This document shows, piece after piece, positions 1 through 8,536 of a stretch of DNA of 64,000 nucleotides; position 1 is the first letter of the stretch, and each line of letters opens with the position of its first letter. The position numbers were made by a program, and so were the translations under genes. This DNA is from Gammaproteobacteria bacterium (lineage in GTDB: Bacteria; Pseudomonadota; Gammaproteobacteria; Burkholderiales; Gallionellaceae), in contig JAHJQE010000096.1 in NCBI GenBank assembly GCA_018819205.1, positions 29,665 to 93,664 on the forward strand, in the 5' to 3' direction. The notes beneath the pieces are model-generated. The model had not been told where the DNA came from, searched no databases, and saw only the letters and a list, made by a program, of their open reading frames with translations.

Positions 1-746
1 CGTGCGAGGCACATCGGCGCGCCATGCGCTTCACCCGACCCGGACAATTCGAATACGAAGTGGAAGCTGAACTGCTGCACGAGTTCTGCCGCCACGGCGC
101 TCGCCATCCCGCCTACACCAGCATCGTGGCCGGTGGGGCCAACGCCTGCACCCTGCACTACGTAGGCAATGACGCGGCGATGCACGACGGTGAACTGTTG
201 CTGATCGATGCCGGTTGCGAACTGGACGGATACGCCGCCGACATCACGCGCACTTTCCCCATCAACGGCAAATTCACCCCTGCTCAGAAAGATGTGTACC
301 AGATCGTACTGGACGCGCAGATGGCGGCCATTGCAGCAGCGCGGCCGGGCAAGCTGTGGGATGCGCCGCATCTGGCGGCGTTGCGCGTGCTGGCGCAAGG
401 TTTCATCGATCTCAAGCTTTGCCAAGGTTCGGTAGAGTCCGTGCTCGAGACCGAGAGCTACAAGCAATTCTACATGCACCGTACCGGTCACTGGCTGGGC
501 ATGGACGTGCACGATGTCGGGGAATACAAACTGGACGGAAAATGGCGCCCGTTGCAATGCGGCATGACGCTGACAGTCGAACCCGGTTGTTACATCCGCC
601 CCGCCGACAATGTGCCGCAGGCGCTCTGGAACATCGGCGTCCGCATCGAAGACGATGTCTTGATCACGCCGCACGGCAATGAAGTACTGACCCGGGAAGC
701 ACCCAAGACTGTCGACCAGATCGAGGAGGAGATGCGTCATGAATGA
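1..746 (+). CDS. pepP: Xaa-Pro aminopeptidase (aminopeptidase P), 5' end outside the window
   Basis: This is the C-terminal two thirds of aminopeptidase P, a cytoplasmic dinuclear metallopeptidase that removes an N-terminal residue preceding proline. The open frame runs in from the left edge (first full codon at 3), so the gene is truncated by the window and not broken. The pita-bread fold signature is visible: two metal-binding aspartates in LLIDAGCE and DITRTFP, then the HWLGMDVHD histidine block, the glutamate in TVEPG and the last glutamate in VRIEDD. The stop overlaps the start of ubiH by 8 bases (ATGAATGA), so the two are translationally coupled. A pepP-ubiH pair is common in proteobacteria. 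Confidence 0.95.
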   Translation, partial: CEAHRRAMRFTRPGQFEYEVEAELLHEFCRHGARHPAYTSIVAGGANACTLHYVGNDAAMHDGELLLIDAGCELDGYAADITRTFPINGKFTPAQKDVYQIVLDAQMAAIAAARPGKLWDAPHLAALRVLAQGFIDLKLCQGSVESVLETESYKQFYMHRTGHWLGMDVHDVGEYKLDGKWRPLQCGMTLTVEPGCYIRPADNVPQALWNIGVRIEDDVLITPHGNEVLTREAPKTVDQIEEEMRHE

Positions 747-1896
747 ACACTACGATGTCGCCATCATCGGAGGCGGGCCGGTCGGGATCGCCTTGGCGCT
801 GGCACTGCGTGACAACGACCTGAAGGTGGCGCTGCTGGAAGCACGCAAATCGGAGATCAACACCACCGACCCGCGCGCGCTCGCCCTCTCCTACGGTTCA
901 CGCCTGTTGCTGCAACGACTGGGCGCATGGCAAGCACTGCAGGATGTCAGCGGCATCAAAGTGATCGAAGTCACCCAGAAAGAAGGCACCGGCCACACCA
1001 CCTTGCGCGCCGATGATCTGAACGTGCCGGACATGGGTTACGTGCTGCCCTACACCGCATTGCATGCGGCTTTGCAGCAGGCACTGCATCAGTCCGATGT
1101 CGATTGCCTTTATGGCGCTGCCGTCAGCGACCTGTCCAGCAGCAACGAACAGTCGACCATCGTCTATCAGCAGCAAGGCACTCCGCACACTCTCACGGCA
1201 AAACTCGCCGTGGTCGCCGACGGCGGCAAACTGCTGGAGGCCAGGCGCCCGCCGCAGATCACAGACTATGGCCAGAGCGGCATCATCGCGCACGTCAATT
1301 CCGACAACCCGGACAACGGTGTCGCCTTCGAACGCTTCACCGCGCAAGGCCCGATGGCCTTACTGCCCTACATGGACGGCTATGAGCTGGTGCTGACTGC
1401 CACCCATGCACAAGTGGAGACCATGCTGGGCTGGGACGACGCGACCTTCCTGCATTATCTGCAGGGCCACTTCGGCGACCGTGTCGGCAACTTTATCGCC
1501 ATCGGCAAACGCAGCAGTTACCCGCTACGCCTAAAGCGAGCACCCGATCTCACCTTCCCGCACACGGTACTGATCGGCAATGCCGCACAGACCCTGCACC
1601 CGGTTGCAGGACAGGGATTCAACATGGGCATCCGCGATGCATGGGAACTGGCACAGGCCATCCTCGACCACGCACCGGACGGCATCGGCTCTGCCGCCAT
1701 GTGCGCTGACTACCGCAAGTCGCGCCGCATCGACCGCAACGCGGGCATCCGCTTCACCGATGGTCTGGTGCGTCTGTTCTCCAACGACCTGCCGCTGATG
1801 GGCCCTTTGCGTTCAGCCGCACTCAGTCTGCTCGACCACGTTCCGCCCGCCAAGAAGTTCGTGGCCAGACGCATGATGTTCGGCGCCAACGGCTGA
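739..1896 (+). CDS. ubiH: FAD-dependent ubiquinone biosynthesis hydroxylase (UbiH/UbiF/Coq6 family)
   Basis: This 385-residue flavoprotein monooxygenase hydroxylates the aromatic ring during ubiquinone synthesis. The N-terminal dinucleotide-binding motif IIGGGPVGIALAL lies at residues 9-21. The family signature around residues 280-300 (GNAAQTLHPVAGQGFN) binds FAD and marks the UbiH/UbiF/UbiI group. The gene sits directly behind pepP, the usual neighbour of ubiH, which favours the C6-hydroxylase role; paralogues acting at other ring positions look very similar, so the exact regiospecificity is inferred from context. The stop overlaps the next gene by one base (TGATG), implying translational coupling. 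Confidence 0.9.
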   Translation: MNEHYDVAIIGGGPVGIALALALRDNDLKVALLEARKSEINTTDPRALALSYGSRLLLQRLGAWQALQDVSGIKVIEVTQKEGTGHTTLRADDLNVPDMGYVLPYTALHAALQQALHQSDVDCLYGAAVSDLSSSNEQSTIVYQQQGTPHTLTAKLAVVADGGKLLEARRPPQITDYGQSGIIAHVNSDNPDNGVAFERFTAQGPMALLPYMDGYELVLTATHAQVETMLGWDDATFLHYLQGHFGDRVGNFIAIGKRSSYPLRLKRAPDLTFPHTVLIGNAAQTLHPVAGQGFNMGIRDAWELAQAILDHAPDGIGSAAMCADYRKSRRIDRNAGIRFTDGLVRLFSNDLPLMGPLRSAALSLLDHVPPAKKFVARRMMFGANG

Positions 1897-2792
1897 TGTC
1901 CACCCAATCGCAGTATCTCGCCATCCTGTTCGCCGACATCAGCGGCAGCACCGCGCTGTATGACCAACTGGGCAACGAGGTCGCCATGCGCATGGTCACA
2001 CGCACTTTGGCCATCCTGACTCGAGTTGCTCTTGATCATCAGGGTAAGCTGATCAAGACCATAGGCGATGAAATCATGTGCACCTTTCCGGATGCCGTAT
2101 GCGCTGTAAACGCCGCGCGCGCCATGCAGCTGGAAGTCGACAACCTGCGTCCCGGTGGCGAGCATCAAATACATGTACGCATCGGCCTGCATTACGGCGA
2201 GGTCCTGCTGGAACGTAGCGATGCCTTCGGCGACACGGTGAACCTCGCGGCACGCATCACGGCCATTACTCGCGCCCGTCAGATACTTACTACGCAGGCA
2301 GTGATACGTGAATTGCCGGAAGCCATGCTTTCACGCACCCGACCTATACGGCGCACGGAATTTCGCGGCATGGCGGAATCCTTTGAAGTCTTCCAGATAT
2401 TGTGGGAGCAGGAAGACACGACCAGTACGCGCATCGGCATGCAGACCTACCGCAAACCGACTTTGTCCCGTAACGAACTGTTGCTGCGCTACGGGACCAA
2501 GGTGATCACGCTCAGTGAGCAACGCAGAAGTGCGACTCTCGGCCGCGCAGAAGACTGCGACATCGTGATAATGGACAACCTCTCCTCCCGTCAACATGCC
2601 CGCATCGAATTCAATTTCGGCAAATTTCTGCTGACCGACCACAGCGTGAACGGCACCTTCGTGCACTTCAGCGACGGCCAGGTGATCGAGCTGAACCACC
2701 AGCAGATCCTATTGCATGGAGGTGGGGCGATCAGTCTGGGCCGGACATTCGAGGAAGCCGGCGGTGATGTGATCGAGTATCTGACACAGTAG
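1896..2792 (+). CDS. Class III adenylate/guanylate cyclase with C-terminal FHA domain
   Basis: A 298-residue signalling protein. Residues 5-165 are a class III nucleotide cyclase catalytic domain. Metal-binding aspartates are in FADISGS (about 13) and TIGDE (about 57), the purine-contacting lysine precedes TIGDE, and the ribose/transition-state Asn and Arg are in VNLAARI. The Lys plus the Asp of GDTVN fit ATP better than GTP as substrate. Residues about 195-290 form a forkhead-associated domain (LGR, then SSRQHA, then NGTF) that should bind phosphothreonine. There is no membrane segment or receiver domain, so the FHA domain may be the regulatory input, possibly through a Ser/Thr kinase such as the one at 37.6 kb (speculative). 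It starts on the stop codon of ubiH. Confidence 0.88.
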   Translation: MSTQSQYLAILFADISGSTALYDQLGNEVAMRMVTRTLAILTRVALDHQGKLIKTIGDEIMCTFPDAVCAVNAARAMQLEVDNLRPGGEHQIHVRIGLHYGEVLLERSDAFGDTVNLAARITAITRARQILTTQAVIRELPEAMLSRTRPIRRTEFRGMAESFEVFQILWEQEDTTSTRIGMQTYRKPTLSRNELLLRYGTKVITLSEQRRSATLGRAEDCDIVIMDNLSSRQHARIEFNFGKFLLTDHSVNGTFVHFSDGQVIELNHQQILLHGGGAISLGRTFEEAGGDVIEYLTQ

Positions 2793-2939
2793 ACTCTTCC
2801 CGCTTGCACTTGAATGCACCATGGCTTGCTTAAAGGGAAGCCGATGATGAACTCCTTCTGGACATGGTGGCAGCCCTGCATCGTTCGCCGCCACTCATCA
2901 TGGAAGAGTGTGGACGCCTTAAGCACGTCTGATGTGGAT

Positions 2940-4274
2940 CTAGGCCAGTCGCTTCAGCAGCTTCTCGTGTATCCCGCCGAAACCGCCGTTGCTCATCACC
3001 AGTACATGGTCTCCTGACTTCGCTGCAGCAACGATGGACTCGATGAGTTCGTCAAGATCATCCTTCACCACCGCCTTGTCGCCCAGCGGGGCCAGCGCGC
3101 CGCGCACATCCCAACCCAGATTGCCGGCATAGCAGAAGGTCAGGTCTGCATCCTTCAGACTGCCGGGCAACGCGTCCTTCATCACACCCAGTTTCATGGT
3201 GTTGGAGCGCGGTTCCAGCACGGCGAGGATGCGCGCCTTGCCTGCCTTGCGGCGCAACCCGGCGGCCGTAGTGGCTATGGCGGTCGGATGATGCGCGAAG
3301 TCGTCATACACCGTGATGCCGTTGACCGTACCGCGCACTTCCATGCGGCGTTTCACGTTCTTGAATTCAGCCAATGCAGCCAGACCCTGTGCCACCGGTA
3401 CGCCTGCATGGCGCGCAGCGGCCAGCGCGGCCAGTGCGTTCATGCGGTTATGCTCACCCATCAGTTCCCATTGCAGCTTGCCTTGCAGTTTGCCGTTGAA
3501 CGACACCTGTTCTTGCTCGTCGATGTTCCAGCCATCGCCGCTGCCGAACTTCTCCTCCGGCGTCCAGCAGCCGCGCTGGATCACGCGCGCCAGTGATGCC
3601 TCGCGCCCGTTGCTCACCACCAGCCCGTTGCCCGGCACCGTGCGCACCAGATGATGGAACTGCGTTTCGATGGCGGCGAGGTCGGGGAAGATGTCGGCGT
3701 GGTCGAACTCCAGATTGTTCAGGATGGCAGTACGTGGACGGTAATGCACGAACTTGGAACGCTTGTCGAAGAAGGCGGTGTCATATTCGTCCGCCTCGAT
3801 CACGAAGAACGGCGACTCGGTGATGCGCGCCGAGATGCCGAAGTTCTGCGGCACACCGCCAATGAGAAAACCGGGGTTCAGCCCCGCGTATTCCAGTATC
3901 CACGCCAGCATGGAGGTGGTGGTGGTCTTGCCGTGTGTACCGGCCACACCCAGCACCCACTTGTCGCGCAGCAAAGTATCCGCCAGCCACTGCGGGCCGG
4001 AAACGTAAGGCAGTCCGCGATTCAAGATCTCTTCCATCAGCGCATTGCCGCGCGACACCACGTTGCCGATGACGAACACGTCCGGCTTCAGCTCAAGCTG
4101 CTCGATGCCGAAACCCTCGATCAGCTCGATGCCCTGTGCTTCCAGTTGCGTGCTCATCGGCGGATAGACGTTCGCATCGCAGCCGGTGACGCGATAGCCC
4201 GATTGCTTGGCGATGGCGGCGATGCCGCCCATGAAGGTGCCGCAGATGCCGAGGATGTGGATGTGTTTGCTCAT
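2940..4274 (-). CDS. mpl: UDP-N-acetylmuramate:L-alanyl-gamma-D-glutamyl-meso-diaminopimelate ligase
   Basis: This 444-residue Mur ligase joins recovered murein tripeptide to UDP-MurNAc in peptidoglycan recycling, in the cytoplasm. The three Mur-ligase domains are present: an N-terminal Rossmann-like UDP-binding domain (ILGICGTFMGG), the central ATPase with the P-loop GTHGKTTTT at residues 112-120, and a C-terminal domain with VYDDFAHHPTA. Length matches E. coli Mpl (about 457). It is the last gene of a minus-strand run and starts 3 bases after the DUF486 gene, with only a weak ribosome-binding site. MurC is the main alternative, but the Mpl-type N-terminus (IHILGICGTFMGGIA) makes Mpl the better call. 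Confidence 0.92.
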   Translation of the reverse strand: MSKHIHILGICGTFMGGIAAIAKQSGYRVTGCDANVYPPMSTQLEAQGIELIEGFGIEQLELKPDVFVIGNVVSRGNALMEEILNRGLPYVSGPQWLADTLLRDKWVLGVAGTHGKTTTTSMLAWILEYAGLNPGFLIGGVPQNFGISARITESPFFVIEADEYDTAFFDKRSKFVHYRPRTAILNNLEFDHADIFPDLAAIETQFHHLVRTVPGNGLVVSNGREASLARVIQRGCWTPEEKFGSGDGWNIDEQEQVSFNGKLQGKLQWELMGEHNRMNALAALAAARHAGVPVAQGLAALAEFKNVKRRMEVRGTVNGITVYDDFAHHPTAIATTAAGLRRKAGKARILAVLEPRSNTMKLGVMKDALPGSLKDADLTFCYAGNLGWDVRGALAPLGDKAVVKDDLDELIESIVAAAKSGDHVLVMSNGGFGGIHEKLLKRLA

Positions 4275-4277
4275 GGA

Positions 4278-4631
4278 TTACGTTCTGAAAATAAAATACA
4301 CCGCGCCCACCAGGCACAGTCCCGCCCACAGATAGTCCAGCTTCAACGGCTGGTTCATATACATCACCGCGAACGGCACGAAAATGGCCAGCGTGATGAC
4401 TTCCTGCAGGATCTTCAGCTGGCCCAGACTGAGCTGAGTGTAGCCGATACGGTTGGCCGGCACCTGCAGCAGATATTCGAACAGTGCGATACCCCAGCTC
4501 ACCAACGCTGCCACATACCAGGGCGAGGTCGCCATGTTCTTCAGATGGCCGTACCAGGCGAAGGTCATGAACAGGTTGGACACGGCGAGCATCATCGCCG
4601 TGATGAGCAACGGATTGGAAAGATGATTCAT
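4278..4631 (-). CDS. DUF486 / DMT-superfamily small membrane protein
   Basis: A 117-residue protein with four hydrophobic segments, at about residues 8-25, 38-57, 75-92 and 98-115. This is the layout of the DUF486 family, a four-helix relative of small multidrug-resistance and drug/metabolite transporters. Substrate and direction are unknown for the family. It lies 12 bases downstream of the Fe-S oxidoreductase gene and 3 bases before mpl on the same strand, so it is probably co-transcribed; nothing in this context points to a defined substrate. Confidence 0.8.
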   Translation of the reverse strand: MNHLSNPLLITAMMLAVSNLFMTFAWYGHLKNMATSPWYVAALVSWGIALFEYLLQVPANRIGYTQLSLGQLKILQEVITLAIFVPFAVMYMNQPLKLDYLWAGLCLVGAVYFIFRT

Positions 4632-4643
4632 AGCGGAGTCAGG

Positions 4644-6269
4644 TCAGATGTCTTCCGGCACCATCTTGATCGATCCGCACGGGCACTCGGCCTCGCAGAT
4701 GCCGCAGCCCTTGCAGTAGTCGTAGTTGAACTCGAAGCCCTTGCCGGGGCCGAGCTTGATCACCGCGTTGTCCGGACACACGCCGTAACAGTTGTCGCAC
4801 TCGAAGCAGTTGCCGCATGACAGACAACGGCGTGCCTCGAACAGTGCGTTGGTCTCGTCCAGCCCACCCTGCACCTCGTCGAAGCTGGTCTGGCGGCGGA
4901 TGATGTCCAGCATCGGGCGCACCGTCTTGTCGGCGTCGGAGTAGTACCACGGGTTGAGTTTGTCGAAAGTGGCGATCTCGTGCTTCGGTTCCGGCACGTA
5001 GGTGATCCCGCGCAGCCAGGCATCGATGTTGCGCGCCGCCTTCTTGCCGTGTCCCACACCCACCGTGACCGTGCGCTCCGACGGTACCATGTCGCCGCCG
5101 GCGAAGATGCCGGCGTGGCCGGTCATCATGTTGGGCGCGACCTGCACCGTGCCGTCCTTGATCTCCAGACCGGACACGCCGTTGAGTAGCGACAGGTCGA
5201 CATCCTGCCCCAGCGCCAGCACCACCGAGTCCGCCTCCAGCTTCTCGAATTCGCCGGTCGGCTGCGGAAAGCCCTTTTCGTCCAGCTCCATCTTCTCCAC
5301 GGTGATCTCGCCCACGCCGGCCTGCTTGATGGTGGACAGCCACTTGATCATCACGCCTTCCTGCAGCGCTTCCTCGATCTCGAAGTCGTGCGCCGGCGCT
5401 TTGTCACGCGTGCGGCGATAGACGATGAGCGGCTCGCCGCCCATGCGTTTCACGGTGCGCGCCACGTCGATAGCAGTGTTGCCGCCGCCGTACACCACCA
5501 CCTTGCGGCCCAGCATGGGCTTGTCCTCGCCCTCCATGGAACGCAGTACCGACACCGCATCCACGATGTGCGCCGCGTCGCCGGCGGGGATCATGGCGCG
5601 TTTGCCGATGTGCGCGCCGACCGCAAGGAAGGCCGCATCGAAACCGCCGTCCTGCATGCTCTGCTCGATGTTCTCGACCTTGGTATTCAGCTTGAGCGCC
5701 ACGCCGAGGTCGAGGATGCGCTGCACCTCGGCATCCAGCACATCGCGCGGCAAACGGTATTTCGGGATGCCGAAACGCATCATGCCGCCGGCCAGCGGGC
5801 CGGCTTCCTGGATCTCGACCTGATGGCCCATGCGCGCCAGATGATAGGCGGCAGACAGGCCCGACGGACCAGCGCCCACCACCAGCACCTTCTTGCCGGT
5901 CTCGGTCGCAGGGGCATCGAACTTCCAGCCACGCTTGATCGCCTCGTCGCCGAGGAAGCGTTCCACCGAATTGATGCCGACCGCTTCGTCCAGCTGACCG
6001 CGATTACATGAGGTTTCGCAGGGGTGGTAGCACACGCGCCCCATCACCGACGGCAACGGGTTGTCGCGCACCAGCACGCGCCAAGCCTGTTCGTAATCGC
6101 CGGACTCGGCATGGAACAGCCAGCCTTGGATGTTCTCCCCCGCCGGACAAGCGTTGTTGCACGGCGGCAGGCGGTTCAGATACACCGGCCGCGACGAGCG
6201 CCAGGAGCCGGTCAGGTTGGCCAGCGAAGTGCCCGGTTTAAGCGTGATGGCGAAGGGTTTGTTAGCCAT
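4644..6269 (-). CDS. GltD-like NAD(P)H:ferredoxin oxidoreductase with C-terminal 2[4Fe-4S] ferredoxin domain
   Basis: A 541-residue Fe-S flavoprotein of the glutamate-synthase small-subunit family. An N-terminal Fe-S region has cysteines at 37 and 41 and in CYHPCETSC; an FAD motif (VVGAGPSGLSAAYHL) and an NAD(P)H motif (VYGGGNTAID) follow; the C-terminal 70 residues add two ferredoxin-type cysteine clusters (CGNCFECDNCYGVCP and CKGCGICEAECP). The start at 6269 was chosen because an AGGAG precedes it and it overlaps the porB stop by 8 bases. Its place as fourth gene after porG, porA and porB, none of which carries the delta ferredoxin, suggests that it supplies the PorD function and links ferredoxin electrons to NAD(P). 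True glutamate synthase is less likely, because no gltB is nearby. Confidence 0.88.
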   Translation of the reverse strand: MANKPFAITLKPGTSLANLTGSWRSSRPVYLNRLPPCNNACPAGENIQGWLFHAESGDYEQAWRVLVRDNPLPSVMGRVCYHPCETSCNRGQLDEAVGINSVERFLGDEAIKRGWKFDAPATETGKKVLVVGAGPSGLSAAYHLARMGHQVEIQEAGPLAGGMMRFGIPKYRLPRDVLDAEVQRILDLGVALKLNTKVENIEQSMQDGGFDAAFLAVGAHIGKRAMIPAGDAAHIVDAVSVLRSMEGEDKPMLGRKVVVYGGGNTAIDVARTVKRMGGEPLIVYRRTRDKAPAHDFEIEEALQEGVMIKWLSTIKQAGVGEITVEKMELDEKGFPQPTGEFEKLEADSVVLALGQDVDLSLLNGVSGLEIKDGTVQVAPNMMTGHAGIFAGGDMVPSERTVTVGVGHGKKAARNIDAWLRGITYVPEPKHEIATFDKLNPWYYSDADKTVRPMLDIIRRQTSFDEVQGGLDETNALFEARRCLSCGNCFECDNCYGVCPDNAVIKLGPGKGFEFNYDYCKGCGICEAECPCGSIKMVPEDI

Positions 6270-7269
6270 GAGCCTTCTCCTCGTCGAGCAGACCGTACTT
6301 GCGGATGTTGCGGTCGGCGATAGCTTGCAGGTGCGCCACCATCTCGGGATGCGCATGCTTGCCGAACAGGTGCGCAAAACGCTTCTGCGGTTTGAGGTAT
6401 TCCTCGATGGGCTGCTTGTTGCGGATCTTGAGGACGCCGGTCACTTCGCCGTGCTCGGCCTCGAACACCGGGAACATGCCGGTCTCTTTCGCCAGCCGCG
6501 CCAGTTTGATGGTGTCGTGCGAAGCCGCGCCCCAGCCCAGCGGGCAAGGCACGAAAATCTGGATGTAACGCGCACCATGCATCTTCATCGCCTTGCGCAC
6601 CTTGTATTCCAGGTCGCGCAAGTCGGCCACGGTCGCGGTCGCAACATAGGGGATGTTGTGCGCCATGGCGATCTCGGGCACGTTTTTGCCCTGCCCGAAA
6701 ACGTTGCCCGGCTCCTTGCCCACCGGCATGGTGGTCGCGGTGCGCGCCGTTGGCGGCGTGGCCGAAGAGCGCTGCACGCCGGTGTTCATGTAGGCCTCGT
6801 TGTCGTAGCAGATGTACAGCACGTCGTCGTTGCGCTCGAACATGCCGGACAAGCAGCCGAAACCAATGTCGGTGGTGCCGCCGTCGCCGCCCTGCGCCAC
6901 CACGCGCACCTCGGTCTTGCCCTTCACCTTCATCGCCGCCGCCACGCCGGTCGCCACCGCCGGCGCGTTGCCGAACAGCGAATGGATCCACGGTACCTGC
7001 CAGGACGATTCGGGATAAGGCGTGGAGAACACCTCCAGACAACCGGTCGCGTTCACCGCGATCAGCTGGTTGTTGCTCTCCGCCATTGCGGCGTCGATGG
7101 CATAGCGCGCACCGAGCGCCTCACCGCAGCCCTGACAGGCGCGGTGGCCGGAATTGATCGAGTTGCTGCGCAGCTCACCGGCCTGCACGCTGCGTTCGTC
7201 CGGCGCGAGCAGGCGATTGCCCACGGTGTAGGTGCCGGTCTGGTAGAACTTGACGGTCTGATAGCCCAT
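6262..7269 (-). CDS. porB: 2-oxoacid (pyruvate):ferredoxin oxidoreductase, beta subunit
   Basis: This 335-residue subunit holds thiamine diphosphate and an Fe-S cluster of the reversible pyruvate (or 2-oxoacid):ferredoxin oxidoreductase. The TPP/Mg motif is clear (GDGGTTDIG, then CYDNEAYMNTG), and CQGCGEALG near residue 45 gives cluster cysteines. A strong GAGGAG ribosome-binding site precedes the ATG. It follows porA by 10 bases and overlaps the next gene by 8, so the set is one operon. Pyruvate is the likeliest substrate by resemblance, but 2-oxoglutarate or other 2-oxoacids cannot be excluded from sequence alone. The enzyme is oxygen-sensitive in most families, which fits a microaerophile. 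Confidence 0.9.
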   Translation of the reverse strand: MGYQTVKFYQTGTYTVGNRLLAPDERSVQAGELRSNSINSGHRACQGCGEALGARYAIDAAMAESNNQLIAVNATGCLEVFSTPYPESSWQVPWIHSLFGNAPAVATGVAAAMKVKGKTEVRVVAQGGDGGTTDIGFGCLSGMFERNDDVLYICYDNEAYMNTGVQRSSATPPTARTATTMPVGKEPGNVFGQGKNVPEIAMAHNIPYVATATVADLRDLEYKVRKAMKMHGARYIQIFVPCPLGWGAASHDTIKLARLAKETGMFPVFEAEHGEVTGVLKIRNKQPIEEYLKPQKRFAHLFGKHAHPEMVAHLQAIADRNIRKYGLLDEEKAHG

Positions 7270-7279
7270 GACGATCTCC

Positions 7280-8536
7280 TCAACCGAATTTCGCAGAAGT
7301 GGACATCCCCTTGTCGAAGAGGATGTTCTCTGCGATGGGACCGGAGTGGCGGTTCTGCCGCTCGCGTTCCAGTTGTTTGTTGACCACGTCCCAGTCGAGG
7401 TCGACGAAGGTCACCGGCTCCAGCTTCTCCTGCTCCGCTTCCAGGAACAGCTTGTGCAGCGAGGCCTTGGTGATGTTGCGTCCACCCAGTCCGGCAATGG
7501 CAGTGAAGCCCTTGAGGCCGGTGCCGCTCACCGCCATGCGCACGTCTGTGGCGACGATGCCGCCCATGCCGACCGCGAGGCTCTTCTCCAGCACCACGAA
7601 ACGTTTGCAATTCACCAGCGCGGCGCGCACTTCTTTCAAGGGGAACGGGCGGTAGCTGATGATGCCCAGCACACCGATCTTGTGGCCCTGTTCGCGCAGC
7701 TCATCTACCGTGTCTTTCACCGTGCCCAGCACCGAACCCATCGCCACGATCATCGTCTCGGCATCGTCGGCGCGGTAGGTGCGCACCAGTCCGCCGCTGT
7801 CGCGCCCGAACTGCTGCTTGAACTCCGCCGCCAGTTGCGGGATCAGTTCCAGCGCCTGCATCTGCTTGGCATGCGCCAGATACTTCACTTCCATGAACGC
7901 CTCGGGGCCGACCATGGCACCGATGGAGATCGGCTCTTTCGGGTCGAGCGACTGGCGCGGGTCGAACGGCGGCAGATAGCCATCCACCTGTTCCTGCGTC
8001 GGGATGTCCACGCGCTCGAAGGCGTGGGTGAGGATGAAGCCGTCCATGCACACCATGATGGGCATGGAGAGTTCTTCGGCCAGCTTGAACGCCTGGATGT
8101 GCAGGTCGACCGCTTCCTGATTGGTCTCGGCGAACAACTGCATCCAGCCGGAGTCGCGTTGCGAGAGCGAATCGGAATGGTCGTTCCAGATATTGATGGG
8201 TGCGCCGATGGCGCGGTTGGCCACGGTCATCACGATAGGCAGGCCGAGACCGGCGGCGTTATAGACCGCTTCCACCATGAACAGCAATCCCTGCGAGGCA
8301 GTCGCCGTGTAGGAGCGCGCGCCGGCAGCGGAAGAACCGATGGCCACCGACATCGCGGCGAACTCGCTCTCCACGTTGATGAACTCGCAAGGCGTCAATT
8401 CGCCCGACTTCACCATCTCGCCCAAGCCTTCGACGATGTGCGTCTGGGGCGAGATCGGATAGGCACAGATCACTTCCGGACGGCACAGCGCCACTGCTTC
8501 CGCGACGGCCTTTGAACCTTCAATCTGCTTAAGCAT
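7280..8536 (-). CDS. porA: 2-oxoacid (pyruvate):ferredoxin oxidoreductase, alpha subunit
   Basis: A 418-residue alpha subunit of the four-part ferredoxin-dependent 2-oxoacid oxidoreductase. The N-terminal pyrimidine-binding domain begins with GSKAVAEAVALCRPEVICAYP, a pattern typical of PorA, and continues through SEFAAMSVAIGSSAAGAR (cofactor pyrimidine contact) and FILTHAFE in the C-terminal half. The ATG overlaps the porG stop by 8 bases. Substrate preference is inferred only. In a Calvin-cycle organism the enzyme would most plausibly oxidise pyruvate to acetyl-CoA or run in the carboxylating direction with low-potential ferredoxin. Confidence 0.9.
   Translation of the reverse strand: MLKQIEGSKAVAEAVALCRPEVICAYPISPQTHIVEGLGEMVKSGELTPCEFINVESEFAAMSVAIGSSAAGARSYTATASQGLLFMVEAVYNAAGLGLPIVMTVANRAIGAPINIWNDHSDSLSQRDSGWMQLFAETNQEAVDLHIQAFKLAEELSMPIMVCMDGFILTHAFERVDIPTQEQVDGYLPPFDPRQSLDPKEPISIGAMVGPEAFMEVKYLAHAKQMQALELIPQLAAEFKQQFGRDSGGLVRTYRADDAETMIVAMGSVLGTVKDTVDELREQGHKIGVLGIISYRPFPLKEVRAALVNCKRFVVLEKSLAVGMGGIVATDVRMAVSGTGLKGFTAIAGLGGRNITKASLHKLFLEAEQEKLEPVTFVDLDWDVVNKQLERERQNRHSGPIAENILFDKGMSTSAKFG

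Noticed and set aside
3651..4820. 389-codon plus-strand frame opposite mpl and the DUF486 gene
   Set aside because: It covers the complement of three supported genes and shows no domain or ribosome-binding site.
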